From: Raineyella sp034933565 | GTDB taxonomy: Bacteria; Actinomycetota; Actinomycetes; Propionibacteriales; Propionibacteriaceae | Reading direction: 5' to 3' | Assembly (NCBI RefSeq): GCF_034933565.1 | Contig: NZ_JAYFNG010000023.1 | Coordinates: 22,715 to 86,714, forward strand | DNA: 64,000 nucleotides | Shown here: positions 19,335 through 28,246 of the stretch, piece after piece | Layout of the letters: the number at the start of each line of letters is the position of its first letter | Position numbering within the stretch: the stretch's first letter is position 1 | The notes under the pieces: generated by a model | Database searches by the model: none | The model's input: only the letters and a program-made list of their open reading frames with translations | Told to the model about the DNA's origin: nothing | Position numbers and translations under genes: made by a program

Positions 19335-19607
19335 TCAGAGGACGTCGGTGTACTCGGGATGCAGATCCACGAAGCGCTTGGCGAAGGGGCACTTGGGATC
19401 GACGACGAGCCCTCGGGTGCGGGCGTCGTCGAAGGCGAAGCGGGTGAGTCTGCGGGCGATTCCCTGACCCCTGAAGTCCCGGATGGTCTCGGTGCTCTCG
19501 ATGACCATCTTGTTGCCGGAAACGGTGTAGTCGAGGGTCCCGACGACGTGGTCGTCGATGCGGGCCTCGAACCGGTTGCCCTCGATCTGGTGAACAAAAG
19601 TCGACAT
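19335..19607 (-). CDS. small GNAT-type N-acetyltransferase
   Basis: A 90-residue protein of the short YjdJ-like GNAT group. It shows the acyl-CoA loop FRGQGIARRLTRFA and the terminal DPKCPFAKRFVDLHPEY, whose Cys and His are conserved in this group. Substrate unknown. The ATG at 19607 is chosen because the family begins here; the frame is open upstream but that stretch looks like leader. It is convergent with dprA and divergent from the cystathionine gamma-synthase gene. Confidence 0.85.
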   Translation of the reverse strand: MSTFVHQIEGNRFEARIDDHVVGTLDYTVSGNKMVIESTETIRDFRGQGIARRLTRFAFDDARTRGLVVDPKCPFAKRFVDLHPEYTDVL

Positions 19608-19680
19608 ATAATCACTGCTCCGTCGCTCGAAATGACTGGAAACGTATGCGAGACGGCTCTGGCGGCAGCGTTCCAGAGGA

Positions 19681-19709
19681 AGCGTAGCCAGGCGAACCTG
19701 ACTTTCCAA
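19681..19709 (-). promoter_or_regulatory. promoter of the GNAT gene
   Basis: On the minus strand TTGGAA (19709-19704) and TACGCT (19686-19681) are separated by exactly 17 nt, giving a leader of about 65 nt. Confidence 0.45.
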
Positions 19710-19768
19710 GCCCCGGTCCGTGCCGGCCCGGACGCGTCCAGACGCGGTCCGCGGCCGGACGCGTTGGG

Positions 19769-19774
19769 TACCGT
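19769..19774 (+). promoter_or_regulatory. -10 of leaderless metB promoter
   Basis: TACCGT lies 6 nt before ATG 19781, with no Shine-Dalgarno. A leaderless transcript would leave no room for a 5' riboswitch. Confidence 0.5.
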
Positions 19775-19780
19775 ACCGCC

Positions 19781-20929
19781 ATGGACCATGGCTTCAGCAC
19801 TCGGGCGATCCGCGCCGGCCAGACCCCTGATCCGGTCACCGGCGCTGTTGTCCCGCCCCTCTACCTCACCTCCACCTTCGTGCAGGACGGGGTGGGGCGA
19901 ATGCGGAGCGACTACGAGTACTCCCGGGCCGGCAATCCCACCCGCACGGCGGCAGCCACTCAGTTGGCCGTGCTGGAGCAGGGCACCCAGGCGTTCATCA
20001 CCGGGTCAGGCATGTCGGCCACCGATCTGGTGCTGCGGACGACGCTGCGGCCCGGCAGCCGGGTCGTCCTGGGCCGGGACGCGTACGGTGGCACCACCCG
20101 GTTGCTGACCCAGGTGCTCGATTCCTGGGGGATCGAGACGATCGTGGCGGACCTCTGCGAGGCGGCCGTGCTCGAGGAGGCGCTCAGCCGGTCGGCCTCG
20201 GGCGGCCAACTGGTCTGGGTCGAGACGCCGTCCAACCCCCTGCTGCAGGTCTGTGACATCGCGGCCGTGGCCGAGGTGGCCCACACGCACGGTGCTCGGG
20301 TCTGCGTCGACAACACCTTCGCCTCGCCGTACCTGCAGAACCCCCTCGTCCTCGGGGCCGATGTCGTGGTGCACTCCACGACGAAGTACCTCGGCGGACA
20401 CTCGGACCTGGTGGGCGGTGCCGTCGTGGTGCGCGACGAAGAACTCGCCGAGGCCCTGAAGCTCCTGCAGAACGCGGTGGGCTACGTCTCCTCGCCGTTC
20501 GACGCCTGGTTGCTGATGCGCGGGATGAAGACACTGGCGGTCCGGATGGACCGGCACTGTGCCAACGCGATGGCCGTGGCCACCTTCCTCGAGCAGCACC
20601 CCCTGGTGTCCCGGGTGCACTATCCCGGCCTGCCGTCGCACCCGGGCCACGAGACCGCGGCCCGGCAGATGCGCGACTTCGGCGGCATGGTCTCCTTCAA
20701 CGTCGCCGGCGGCCGTGCGGAGTCGATCCGGGTCGCGGAGTCGACCTCGGTGTTCCTGCTCGCCGAGTCCCTCGGCGGGGTGGAGTCGCTGGTCGAGCAC
20801 CCGGCCGCGATGACACACGCCTCGGTCGAGGGCACGGCGTCGGCCGTGGACGACGACCTGCTGCGGCTGTCCGTCGGCATCGAGGACATCGACGACCTGA
20901 TCGACGACCTGGGCCGGGCGCTCGCCTGA
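19781..20929 (+). CDS. metB: cystathionine gamma-synthase/lyase-like PLP enzyme
   Basis: A 382-residue Cys/Met-metabolism PLP enzyme. Motifs are YEYSRAGNPTR, the ITGSGMSATDLVL loop, CVDNTFASPYLQNPL, and the PLP-Lys in HSTTKYLGGHSD (about residue 203). The family includes cystathionine gamma-synthase, gamma- and beta-lyases; residues that separate them are not decisive by eye, though actinobacterial MetB is the closest guess. It stands alone behind a leaderless promoter. Confidence 0.85.
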   Translation: MDHGFSTRAIRAGQTPDPVTGAVVPPLYLTSTFVQDGVGRMRSDYEYSRAGNPTRTAAATQLAVLEQGTQAFITGSGMSATDLVLRTTLRPGSRVVLGRDAYGGTTRLLTQVLDSWGIETIVADLCEAAVLEEALSRSASGGQLVWVETPSNPLLQVCDIAAVAEVAHTHGARVCVDNTFASPYLQNPLVLGADVVVHSTTKYLGGHSDLVGGAVVVRDEELAEALKLLQNAVGYVSSPFDAWLLMRGMKTLAVRMDRHCANAMAVATFLEQHPLVSRVHYPGLPSHPGHETAARQMRDFGGMVSFNVAGGRAESIRVAESTSVFLLAESLGGVESLVEHPAAMTHASVEGTASAVDDDLLRLSVGIEDIDDLIDDLGRALA

Positions 20930-20988
20930 CCGTCTGACGCCGACCTGGATCGGGCGCTTGTCCGACAGGTGGCGCTGGGGCAGCCGGG

Positions 20989-20994
20989 TAGGCT
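20989..20994 (+). promoter_or_regulatory. -10 of leaderless promoter for the 86-residue gene
   Basis: TAGGCT lies 6 nt before ATG 21001, the same layout as at many genes in this window. Confidence 0.5.
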
Positions 20995-21000
20995 GCGGGC

Positions 21001-21261
21001 ATGGGCGACGTCCGATGGCTGCACCCCGGGGACCGCTTGTTGTCGAGCGACCCGCTGAGCTGGAGCTTCCGTGACCTGTGCCAGGCCGCCGCGATGCTCG
21101 ACACCGACGATCGCATGGTCGAGCATCTCGAGCAGCACGCCGCGCGGCCCGAGGTGCGACAGCGACTGCGGCTCCTGCTACGGCTGATCGACGACGAAGG
21201 CGACACTGCCCCGTTCAGCGAGGTGGCCCGCCGCTACCTCGCCGCGATGACCGTCGACTGA
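21001..21261 (+). CDS. small hypothetical protein, 86 residues
   Basis: I do not recognise this family. The product is soluble, mostly helical in appearance and charged (SFRDLCQAAAMLDTDDRMVEHL, shown here in part: AAAMLDTDDRMVEHL), without membrane segment or Cys motif. A TAGGCT box 6 nt before the ATG and codon use like its neighbours support a real gene. It follows metB after 71 nt but probably has its own promoter. Confidence 0.55.
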   Translation: MGDVRWLHPGDRLLSSDPLSWSFRDLCQAAAMLDTDDRMVEHLEQHAARPEVRQRLRLLLRLIDDEGDTAPFSEVARRYLAAMTVD

Positions 21262-21289
21262 CCTTCCTCCTGTGGGCCCTGCCCGATGC

Positions 21290-21475
21290 CGGCGACGGCA
21301 AGCCCCGAGGTTGTCGTGCTCCGGCCCCATCGGACGGCGTCGCGGCTCCCGCCCCACCGGACGGTGTGGTGCCGACGGTGTGGTGCCGGATGGCGTCGTC
21401 GGACCCCGGCCCTACGGGATGGCGTCATGCCGGATGGCGTCACCGGGCCCCAGCCTCACCGGATGGCACGATGGG
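21290..21475 (+). repeat. degenerate CCGGATGGCGTC-type repeats
   Basis: The 13-mer GCCGGATGGCGTC occurs at 21385-21397 and 21429-21441, with near copies at 21414-21426 and 21458-21470 and more diverged GGACGGTGTGG words upstream. The spacer has no gene I can support. Confidence 0.6.
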
Positions 21476-21522
21476 GGCGTCAGCGGCGGTACGCCCGCCG
21501 GACGATGAGGCGGGGGAGAGCG

Positions 21523-21782
21523 ATGTCGTCGAACGAGATCGAGTTCGTCAAGGGTGTCAACAAACTGCATGCCTTCTACACCGAGCATGTCCGCATGCTG
21601 GCCCACGCGTACGACCTGACCGACCGGCAGGCAGCCACTCTGCTGGACGATACGGGTACCGCAACGTGGCACGGTCCATCCTCTACCCACCGCGGGTGCG
21701 CGAGGCCTGGGACGAGGGCTTCCGCGGCGAGGACCTGCGCGGTGACGGCGGGCCGGACGATCCGGCTGGCCCGACGGCCTGA
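21523..21782 (+). pseudogene. small conserved-looking gene split by a frameshift
   Basis: From ATG 21523 (GGGGGAGAG just upstream) 43 residues read MSSNEIEFVKGVNKLHAFYT... to TLLDD at 21651. The frame then becomes Arg/Pro nonsense, while the frame one base back continues YGYRNVARSILYPPRVREAW to a stop at 21782. Joined at 21651 the product is 86 residues with no low-complexity character. One missing base (GATAC where GATTAC would keep frame) explains it: either a recent mutation or a sequencing error. Family not recognised. Confidence 0.55.
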
Positions 21783-21899
21783 CCCTCCGCCCGGTTGAAG
21801 GACCTCTGAGAGGCTCGCTTTGCCCCTGGTTCCGCGCCACCCCTAGCCTGATCCACGGACCGGCGAGGGCAGCGGTCCAGATCGGAGATTGTCACCCCC

Positions 21900-24284
21900 A
21901 TGTTCGACAGGTCCCAGACCGTGGTCCGAGACCTCGCCCGTGGCGTTCCGGAGGCTCCGGTCTTCCGGGATCCGACCGGCCGTCGGTGGCGGCGGATCCG
22001 CGTGGTGGCCCTGGCCGTCGTCATCCCGGTCATCGTCGTCGTCATGGTGGCGGTGCCCCATCTCTATGCCGCGCCGCTGGCCGCCGGTGGCGGCGGGTTG
22101 TTCTCGCGCCTGCACTGGTCCCAGCTCGGCACCGACCCCCCGGTCATCGGGGCGGGCCCGCTGGAGCGCGTGCTGTGCGTACGGCAGGACGGCGACCGGC
22201 TCGTCGGCGCGGACCCGTTCACCGATGCCATCCTGGTCACCTTCACCGGCGAGGACCTGGCCGCCGTACAGGGGCACCCGTACGTGATCGAGCACTACGG
22301 CTACCCGCAGAGCCCGCGGCGTACGGTCTCGCTGACCTTCGACGACGGGCCCAACGGCGCCGACACCCAGGGCATCCTCGACGTGCTGGCCGCGCACCAC
22401 GTCCCGGCGACCTTCTTCGTGGTGGGGCGCAACGTCGCCCAGCAGCCCGACCTGGTCGCCCGGATGGCCCGGGAGGGGCACGCGATCGGGATCCACACCC
22501 TCGACCACGCCCACATGGAGAACCTGCCCTTCTGGGAGTCCCAGTGGGAGCTGGTCTCCACCGAACGGCTGATCCGCGCCGCCACCGGCCACGACGCACG
22601 GTTCTGGCGGGCCCCGTACGACTCCGACGACCCGGTCGACGAGAAGACCATGATCGGGGTGGTCGCCCGCGGCCAGGAGCTCGGCTTCCAGCACATGACC
22701 TACGGGTTCGACACCGAGGACTGGGCCATCGACCCCCGTCCCGGGGCGACGGTCGACGACATCGGGCTGCCCCCGACCGACGAGGACCACCTCACCATCC
22801 TGCTGCACGACGGCGGCGGGGACCGGGCGCTGACCCGGCAGTACCTGGAGAAGCTCATCCCCTTCCTGCAGCAGCAGGGCTACACCTTCCAGTCGGCGAC
22901 GCAGAACAACCCGACCCTCACCGACGCCAACGCCGCCGTCACCCCGAGCATCTGGGACCGGGCGCTGCTGTGGTCCGCCCGCGCGGAGTACAGCGCCCCG
23001 GGGGTGCTGATCACCGGGCTGTTCTGGTTCGCGGTGCTGTCGGTCATCGTGACCGGGCTGATCAGCCTGGTCCTCGCGCTGCGGCGGCGCTGTCGCCGCG
23101 CGCGGGTGGTGTGGCCGCGTCCCGAGGAGATGGACCTGGCGGTGTCGGTGGTGATCGCCGCCTACAACGAGGAACCGGTGATCGCCCGGACCGTACGGTC
23201 GCTGCTCGCCTCGGACTTCCCGCTGCTGGAGGTCGTCGTGGTCGACGACGGGTCGACGGACGGCACCGCCGACGCCGTCGCCCGGGTCGCGGCCGAGGAC
23301 CCCCGGGTGGTGCTGGTGCGCCAGGCCAACACCGGCAAGTCCGGGGCGCTCAACAACGGGCTGCGGTCGGTCCGCGGCGACATCGTGGTGACGATGGACG
23401 CCGACACCGTCGTCGCCCCGGGCGCCGTGACCAACCTCGTCCGGCACTTCGCCGTCGACCCCGACGGCCGGCTCGGTGGGGTGGCCGGGGTGGTCCGGGT
23501 CGGCAACCGCCGCCGCAACCTGCTCACCCGCTGGCAGGCGCTGGAGTACCTCAGTCAGATCGGCCTGGAGCGGTCGGCCCAGGACGCCCTCGGCGCCATC
23601 TCGATCGTCCCCGGTGCCTGCGCCGCCTGGCGACGGGAGGCGATCCTCGAGGCCGGTGGGTACTCGACCGCCACGCTGGCCGAGGACTGCGACCTGGCCC
23701 TCACCCTGCACACGCTGGGCTGGCGGATCACCCAGAACGACGAGGCGCTCGCCTTCACCGAGGCGCCCGAGACCGTCGACGACCTGCTCGCGCAGCGGAC
23801 CCGCTGGGCGTACGGCACTCTCCAGGCGATGTGGAAGCACCGCTGGATGGTGGGCCGTCCCCGGTTCGGTGCGCTCGGCCTGTGGGTGATGCCGAACTAC
23901 CTGCTGTCGATCGTCGTGCCGGTGGTGTTCCTGCCGTTCGTCGCGGTGATCACCGTGCAGGCCGTCGAAAGCGGCCAGGGGCCGATGCTGCTGGCCTTCT
24001 TCGCCGCCTTCTCGCTCGTCCACGCGGTGCTCACCGCGTGCGCGATCGCGTTGATGCAGGAGAGCTGGGACAACCTGCTGGTCGTGCCCGTCTACCGGCT
24101 GATGTACGAACCGCTGCGGGCCTACCTCCTCTACTCGTCGCTGATCCTGGCGCTCAAGGGTGCCCGTACCGGCTGGAACAAACTGAGCCGCACCGGCGCA
24201 ATGGACGTCCGTACGGTGCAGGCGGCCCGTGAGCCGGTCCGGGTCCGCGACGTGGCCGGTGCGCAGGCGATGAGGAGCCGATAG
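21900..24284 (+). CDS. polysaccharide deacetylase - family 2 glycosyltransferase fusion
   Basis: A 794-residue membrane protein combining two polysaccharide enzymes. After one membrane helix (about residues 36-58) comes a NodB-type carbohydrate esterase 4 domain with TFDDGP (146-151) and the metal-binding HTLDH (199-203). A second helix (about 370-395) leads to a processive GT2 domain with VVDDGSTDGT (448 on), M499-D-A-D502, A594-E-D596 and Q632-R-T-R635-W636, then four to five membrane helices. By analogy with PgaB/PgaC and chitin synthases it would polymerise and N-deacetylate a beta-linked amino-sugar glycan. Two further genes follow. Confidence 0.9.
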   Translation: MFDRSQTVVRDLARGVPEAPVFRDPTGRRWRRIRVVALAVVIPVIVVVMVAVPHLYAAPLAAGGGGLFSRLHWSQLGTDPPVIGAGPLERVLCVRQDGDRLVGADPFTDAILVTFTGEDLAAVQGHPYVIEHYGYPQSPRRTVSLTFDDGPNGADTQGILDVLAAHHVPATFFVVGRNVAQQPDLVARMAREGHAIGIHTLDHAHMENLPFWESQWELVSTERLIRAATGHDARFWRAPYDSDDPVDEKTMIGVVARGQELGFQHMTYGFDTEDWAIDPRPGATVDDIGLPPTDEDHLTILLHDGGGDRALTRQYLEKLIPFLQQQGYTFQSATQNNPTLTDANAAVTPSIWDRALLWSARAEYSAPGVLITGLFWFAVLSVIVTGLISLVLALRRRCRRARVVWPRPEEMDLAVSVVIAAYNEEPVIARTVRSLLASDFPLLEVVVVDDGSTDGTADAVARVAAEDPRVVLVRQANTGKSGALNNGLRSVRGDIVVTMDADTVVAPGAVTNLVRHFAVDPDGRLGGVAGVVRVGNRRRNLLTRWQALEYLSQIGLERSAQDALGAISIVPGACAAWRREAILEAGGYSTATLAEDCDLALTLHTLGWRITQNDEALAFTEAPETVDDLLAQRTRWAYGTLQAMWKHRWMVGRPRFGALGLWVMPNYLLSIVVPVVFLPFVAVITVQAVESGQGPMLLAFFAAFSLVHAVLTACAIALMQESWDNLLVVPVYRLMYEPLRAYLLYSSLILALKGARTGWNKLSRTGAMDVRTVQAAREPVRVRDVAGAQAMRSR

Positions 24285-24287
24285 GAC

Positions 24288-25535
24288 GTGACGGACATTC
24301 CCGTGGTCGGATCCGGCGGTCGGCCGGGCCCACCGCTGCCCGACACCCCGGCCCGCGCGCTGCCGGTGTCCTCCCGGCCGCGGCGCCGGAGCAGCGGTCC
24401 GGACATTCTGCTGGCCCTCACCCTGATGGCCACCGTCGTCCCGGTGCTGCTTCCCCGCGCCGCCTGGACGGTGGCCTTCCTGCCGACCTCGGCGATCCTG
24501 CTGGCGCTGGCCGGCGAGGCCACCGCCCGGGTGCTGGAGACCGCGCCGGGCCGGCCGGGCCACGGCATCGTCCGGGGACTGCTCGGGTCATTGCCACCGC
24601 TGTGGATCCTGGGTGTCGTGTCGGTGGCGTACGCCGTGTGGACTGTGGGCCCGTCGGTCCTGGACCGGTCACAGCTCGCCTGGATCCTGCCGGTGGTGGC
24701 GCCGCATGACCTCCTCACCGGGGGGCTGCTCGGCCCGCACCTGGAGCTGATCACAGCCCTGACCTGGCTGACCGTGCTGGCGCCCGCCCTGGTGTGGCTG
24801 ACCCGGCACTGGCCGCGGACCATGCTCGTACTGCCGCTCGTGCTGACCCTGCTCAACGCCACCCACATCGTCCCGGTGCCACAGGCGCTCGGGGGAGTCG
24901 TGCTGTTGCCGGTGGTGCTCGGCACCCCCTGGCTGATCGGCGTCGCCCGCGCCCATGGGCTGCTGAACCGCCTCCCGTGGCCGGTGGTGGTGCCGGTCTG
25001 CCTGCTGCTGGTCGGGGCGAGCGTCGGCTGGGCCTGGTTCCATCGCGATCCCGTCACCGGCTGGGACCTCGAAGCGCCGATCAACGTCGCGATGGTCGGC
25101 ACCGCCGGCGCCCTGCTGCTGATGCGCACCGGACGGGTGGCCGGACCGGTCGGACCCGATGCGACGGCGCGGGGCGGGGCGGCCACCGCCGTCGCCCGCC
25201 GGGCGGTGACCCTCTACCTGTGGCTCCCGCCGGTCGTGGTGGCCTCCGGGACGGTCGCGGACCGTCCCGAGCTCCGCACCATCGCGACGGATGCCGGCCT
25301 CCCATTGCCGTACGCTCGGATCGTCGTCGGGGTCCTGCTGTTCGCCCTCGTCTGGCTGCTGCCCGGGGCCTGGGAGGCCCGTCACGGGGTCCGGTCCCTC
25401 GTCCGCCCGGCGCCCGGCGGGGGCGGCCGCCACGACCTCGGCCAGCGCGACCCCGACCTGCGGGAGACGGCACCGCGCGACACGAGACCGCAGACCGCCC
25501 GCTCCGCGAACAGCCCCGAAGGGAACCCCCTGTGA
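24288..25535 (+). CDS. polytopic membrane protein of the polysaccharide cluster
   Basis: A 415-residue protein with about ten hydrophobic helices between residues 40 and 365 and a hydrophilic C-terminal tail. The overall helix count and position are like membrane acyltransferase 3-type proteins, but I do not see a clear catalytic signature, so this stays a suggestion. GTG 24288 lies 3 nt after the glycosyltransferase stop, and the 3' end overlaps the next gene by 4 nt, so the three genes are one operon. A role in glycan modification or export is inferred from position. Confidence 0.75.
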   Translation: MTDIPVVGSGGRPGPPLPDTPARALPVSSRPRRRSSGPDILLALTLMATVVPVLLPRAAWTVAFLPTSAILLALAGEATARVLETAPGRPGHGIVRGLLGSLPPLWILGVVSVAYAVWTVGPSVLDRSQLAWILPVVAPHDLLTGGLLGPHLELITALTWLTVLAPALVWLTRHWPRTMLVLPLVLTLLNATHIVPVPQALGGVVLLPVVLGTPWLIGVARAHGLLNRLPWPVVVPVCLLLVGASVGWAWFHRDPVTGWDLEAPINVAMVGTAGALLLMRTGRVAGPVGPDATARGGAATAVARRAVTLYLWLPPVVVASGTVADRPELRTIATDAGLPLPYARIVVGVLLFALVWLLPGAWEARHGVRSLVRPAPGGGGRHDLGQRDPDLRETAPRDTRPQTARSANSPEGNPL

Positions 25536-26209
25536 CGTCCAGCACCAGCGTGCCCCTCGCCCCACCGGTCCCGCGGCGGCGTACGGCCCTCGCAGTTGCC
25601 CTCGCCGTCGCCGCGTTCGGCCTGGCCGGGTGCGCCACGCCCCTGGTCACCCAGGGCGCGGCCACCGGCCCGGCGCTGGACTCCTCGGCCGGGCCGGAAG
25701 TCGTCCAGTCGCATGTCTACGTCACCGGCTACACGTACTTCGACAACACGCCGGCCGGCCGGACGATCTCGGCGCCGGTGCTGCACTCCACGGCGGAGGG
25801 CGCCGGCACGTACGAGGACCCGGTCACCCTGGCGGTGGGCCATGTCCTCAACGGTGACCAGGACATCCTCGACTATCCCCAGGGGACGCGCTTCTACATC
25901 CCCAGCCTCGAGCGCTACTTCATCGTCGAGGACACCTGCGGCGACGGCGCGAAGCCGCAGAACGGCCCCTGCCACCGACTCAACGCCCCCGGCGACTCGG
26001 CACCGAAGGGCGCCACGGCCTGGATCGACGTCTGGCTGGACGGCCAGGCCCAGGGCGAGCAGGCGGTGAACGCATGCGCGGCCGCGCTCACCGGGCTGCA
26101 CACCGTGGTGATCCGGCCCGCCGCCGGCTACCGCGTCGCCGGTGGCCACGGAGTGCTGCACGACGGCCGCTGTGACGTCGGCCGCGGCGAGATCCCGGTC
26201 AAGGGCTGA
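25532..26209 (+). CDS. secreted lipoprotein, possible double-psi beta-barrel
   Basis: A 225-residue protein with a lipoprotein signal: basic start, hydrophobic stretch (about residues 19-34) and lipobox LAGC, the Cys near residue 36. The mature part (VTGYTYFDNTPAGRTISAP, RFYIPSLERYFIVEDTCGDG) resembles RlpA/3D-like double-psi barrel domains with several Cys for disulfides; this assignment is tentative. GTG 25532 overlaps the upstream stop (GTGA). It is probably an extracytoplasmic partner for the glycan made by the operon. Confidence 0.75.
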   Translation: MTSSTSVPLAPPVPRRRTALAVALAVAAFGLAGCATPLVTQGAATGPALDSSAGPEVVQSHVYVTGYTYFDNTPAGRTISAPVLHSTAEGAGTYEDPVTLAVGHVLNGDQDILDYPQGTRFYIPSLERYFIVEDTCGDGAKPQNGPCHRLNAPGDSAPKGATAWIDVWLDGQAQGEQAVNACAAALTGLHTVVIRPAAGYRVAGGHGVLHDGRCDVGRGEIPVKG

Positions 26210-26309
26210 CAGTCGGCGACACCCGACCGGTACGGCCCGCCGATCGCTGGATCCTTCGGTGGACTCGTCGGCAGGTCGGCCGGCGGGTGCGATCCTTCTG
26301 GCCGGCAGA

Positions 26310-26354
26310 CACGACAGGAGGGCGCCTCCCGGTGGGAAGCGCCCTCCTGTCGTG
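26310..26354. terminator. bidirectional terminator hairpin
   Basis: CACGACAGGAGGGCGC (26310-26325) and its perfect 16-bp complement (26339-26354) flank a 13-nt loop. It lies between the convergent lipoprotein gene and mqo and can serve both. Confidence 0.75.
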
Positions 26355-26384
26355 CGCGTCAGCGGTCGGCGGGCCGCCCGGCGA

Positions 26385-27935
26385 TCACTTCGCGGCGGGC
26401 TCCGCCGGCTCGGTGAGGTGCAGCACCTCGGCGGTGTGCTTCATCGTGTCGTACGCCAACTGCGGGTCGTCGGAGAGCCTCTTGCCGTAGGTGGGGATGA
26501 CCTCCTGGATCTTGGGGGCCCATTCCTCGATCTTCTCGGGGAAGCAGCGCTCCAGCAGCTGCAGCATGATCGGCACGGCGGTTGAGGCACCCGGGGACGC
26601 CCCGAGCACGGTCGCCAGCGTCCCGTCGGCGTTGGTGATCACCTCGGTGCCGAACTCGAGCTTGCCGCCGCGGCCATCGGCATTGGTCTTGATGATCTGG
26701 GCGCGCTGACCGGCCTTGATCATCCGCCAGTCGGTCATGTCGGCGCTCGGCGAGAACTCCCGCAGCTCCGCCAGCTTCTGCTTCGGGGTCATGAAGATCA
26801 TCCCGGCCAGCAGCTTGATCAGCGCCAGGTTATCCTTGGCCACGTTGAGCACGGCCATGATGTTGCCGGAGCGGATCATCTTCGGCATGTCGAGCCAGGA
26901 CCCGAACTTCAGGAAGCGCGGATCCATCCCGGCGTACGGCCCGAACAGGACCGACCGGTTGGTGTTGATGATCCGGGCGTCCATGTGCGGGTTGGACATC
27001 GGCGGGGCGCCGACCTTCGCCTTCCCGTAGACCTTGACGGTGTGGGTCGCGACGATCTGCGGGTCGGTGGTCGACAGGAAGGCACCGGACACCGGGAACA
27101 GGGCGTAGCCGTCGACCTCCGGGACACCGGCCTTCTGCATCATCTTCAGAGCCCAGCCGCCGGCACCGTTGAAGACGAACTTGGCGCGGACGAACTTGTC
27201 CGGGCCGCGGCCCTCGTCACGGCGGCGGTGGTCGGCGACGCGCAGGGTCCAGGAGCCGTCGGAGTTCTGCTTGAGGTCGGTGATCTCCTTCGAGGTCTCG
27301 ACGAACACGCCGTGGAACTCGAGGTAGTTGAAGAGCTGGCGGGTGATGGAGCCGAAGTTCACATCGGTGCCGGTCGGGTCGTACGTGACCGCGATCCGAT
27401 CCTGCGGGTCACGCCCCTGGACCAGATTCGGCGCCCACTCCTTGATCTTCTCCTGGTCGTCGGAGAACTCCATCGCCGCGAACAGCGGGTTGTCCTTCAG
27501 GCCCTCCCAGCGACGGCGGAGGAAGTCGATGTCCTCCTCACCGTGCACCAGGGACATGTGCGGGCACGCGTTGATGAAGGTCTCCGGGTGACCGAGCACG
27601 CCCTGCTCGACGAAGTGCGCCCACAGCTCACGGCTGACCTGGAACTGCTCGTTGATGTCGATGGGCTTGGAGTTGTCCATCGAGCCGTCGGGCTTTTCCT
27701 TGGTGTAGTTCAGCTCGCACAGACCGGAGTGACCGGTACCCGCGTTGTTCCACGGGTTCGAGGACTCCTTGGCCACCTTCGGCAGCCGTTCGAAGCCGAT
27801 GATCGTCCAGTCGGGCTGCAACATGTGCAGCATCAGCCCGAAGGTCGCGCTGAGAACGCCACCGCCGATCAGCGCGACGTCGACTTCCTCGGCCTCCACG
27901 GGCCACCTGCCTGGTTTGTGCTTGCCGAACGCCAC
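26385..27935 (-). CDS. mqo: malate:quinone oxidoreductase
   Basis: A 516-residue FAD enzyme oxidising malate to oxaloacetate with electrons to quinone at the membrane surface. The N-terminal VDVALIGGGVLSATFGLML binds FAD; NAGTGHSGLCELNYT and WPVEAEEV are Mqo-family patterns, and SPGASTAVPIMLQLLERCFP near the end is diagnostic. GTG 27935 has GAGGAG upstream. With sdhCAB in the same window it supplies two quinone-linked TCA steps. Confidence 0.95.
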   Translation of the reverse strand: MAFGKHKPGRWPVEAEEVDVALIGGGVLSATFGLMLHMLQPDWTIIGFERLPKVAKESSNPWNNAGTGHSGLCELNYTKEKPDGSMDNSKPIDINEQFQVSRELWAHFVEQGVLGHPETFINACPHMSLVHGEEDIDFLRRRWEGLKDNPLFAAMEFSDDQEKIKEWAPNLVQGRDPQDRIAVTYDPTGTDVNFGSITRQLFNYLEFHGVFVETSKEITDLKQNSDGSWTLRVADHRRRDEGRGPDKFVRAKFVFNGAGGWALKMMQKAGVPEVDGYALFPVSGAFLSTTDPQIVATHTVKVYGKAKVGAPPMSNPHMDARIINTNRSVLFGPYAGMDPRFLKFGSWLDMPKMIRSGNIMAVLNVAKDNLALIKLLAGMIFMTPKQKLAELREFSPSADMTDWRMIKAGQRAQIIKTNADGRGGKLEFGTEVITNADGTLATVLGASPGASTAVPIMLQLLERCFPEKIEEWAPKIQEVIPTYGKRLSDDPQLAYDTMKHTAEVLHLTEPAEPAAK

Positions 27936-28246
27936 GACTGCTCCTCACGAGTGCCTATCGATCATGGGCGGTGTCCACCGGCCCGCCCGCCGACATGGGC
28001 AGTCTGGTGCACGACACCGTGCGGTCCTTCGCGCCACCCCCGCGGGGGTCACCGGATGCGAAAGGATGTGCAAAGACCACGCTACGACCTCGTGGGGGAG
28101 CCTTCCAATCGCGTGTCATCCTCGCGCGAGGATGTGACGACATTAACATCGTCGGGTCCCGTACTGTGGGGAGCAGCGTCCGTCGCCGTGGCACACCGGC
28201 CCGTCCCGAAACGGTGCCGCCGGGACGGGCCGGTGAGGAGGCCACC
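27936..28246. other. divergent spacer between mqo and metallopeptidase gene
   Basis: This 311-nt region must hold both divergent promoters. I cannot pick a convincing -35/-10 pair for either. It contains an 18-bp perfect palindrome at 28117-28134 and a partial one (GACGA...TCGTC) at 28136-28153, which could be regulator sites. Confidence 0.5.
28117..28134. promoter_or_regulatory. 18-bp perfect palindrome, possible operator
   Basis: CATCCTCGCGCGAGGATG is a perfect palindrome in the mqo upstream region. A second imperfect dyad follows 1 bp later. Size and position suit a dimeric repressor site. Confidence 0.4.

Noticed and set aside
19608..19780. SAM or other riboswitch before metB
   Set aside because: The -10 box 6 nt before the ATG leaves no leader, and I see no riboswitch core.
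21843..24563. 906-codon minus-strand open frame opposite the glycosyltransferase fusion
   Set aside because: The plus-strand protein has full catalytic motifs; the minus frame is a compositional shadow.
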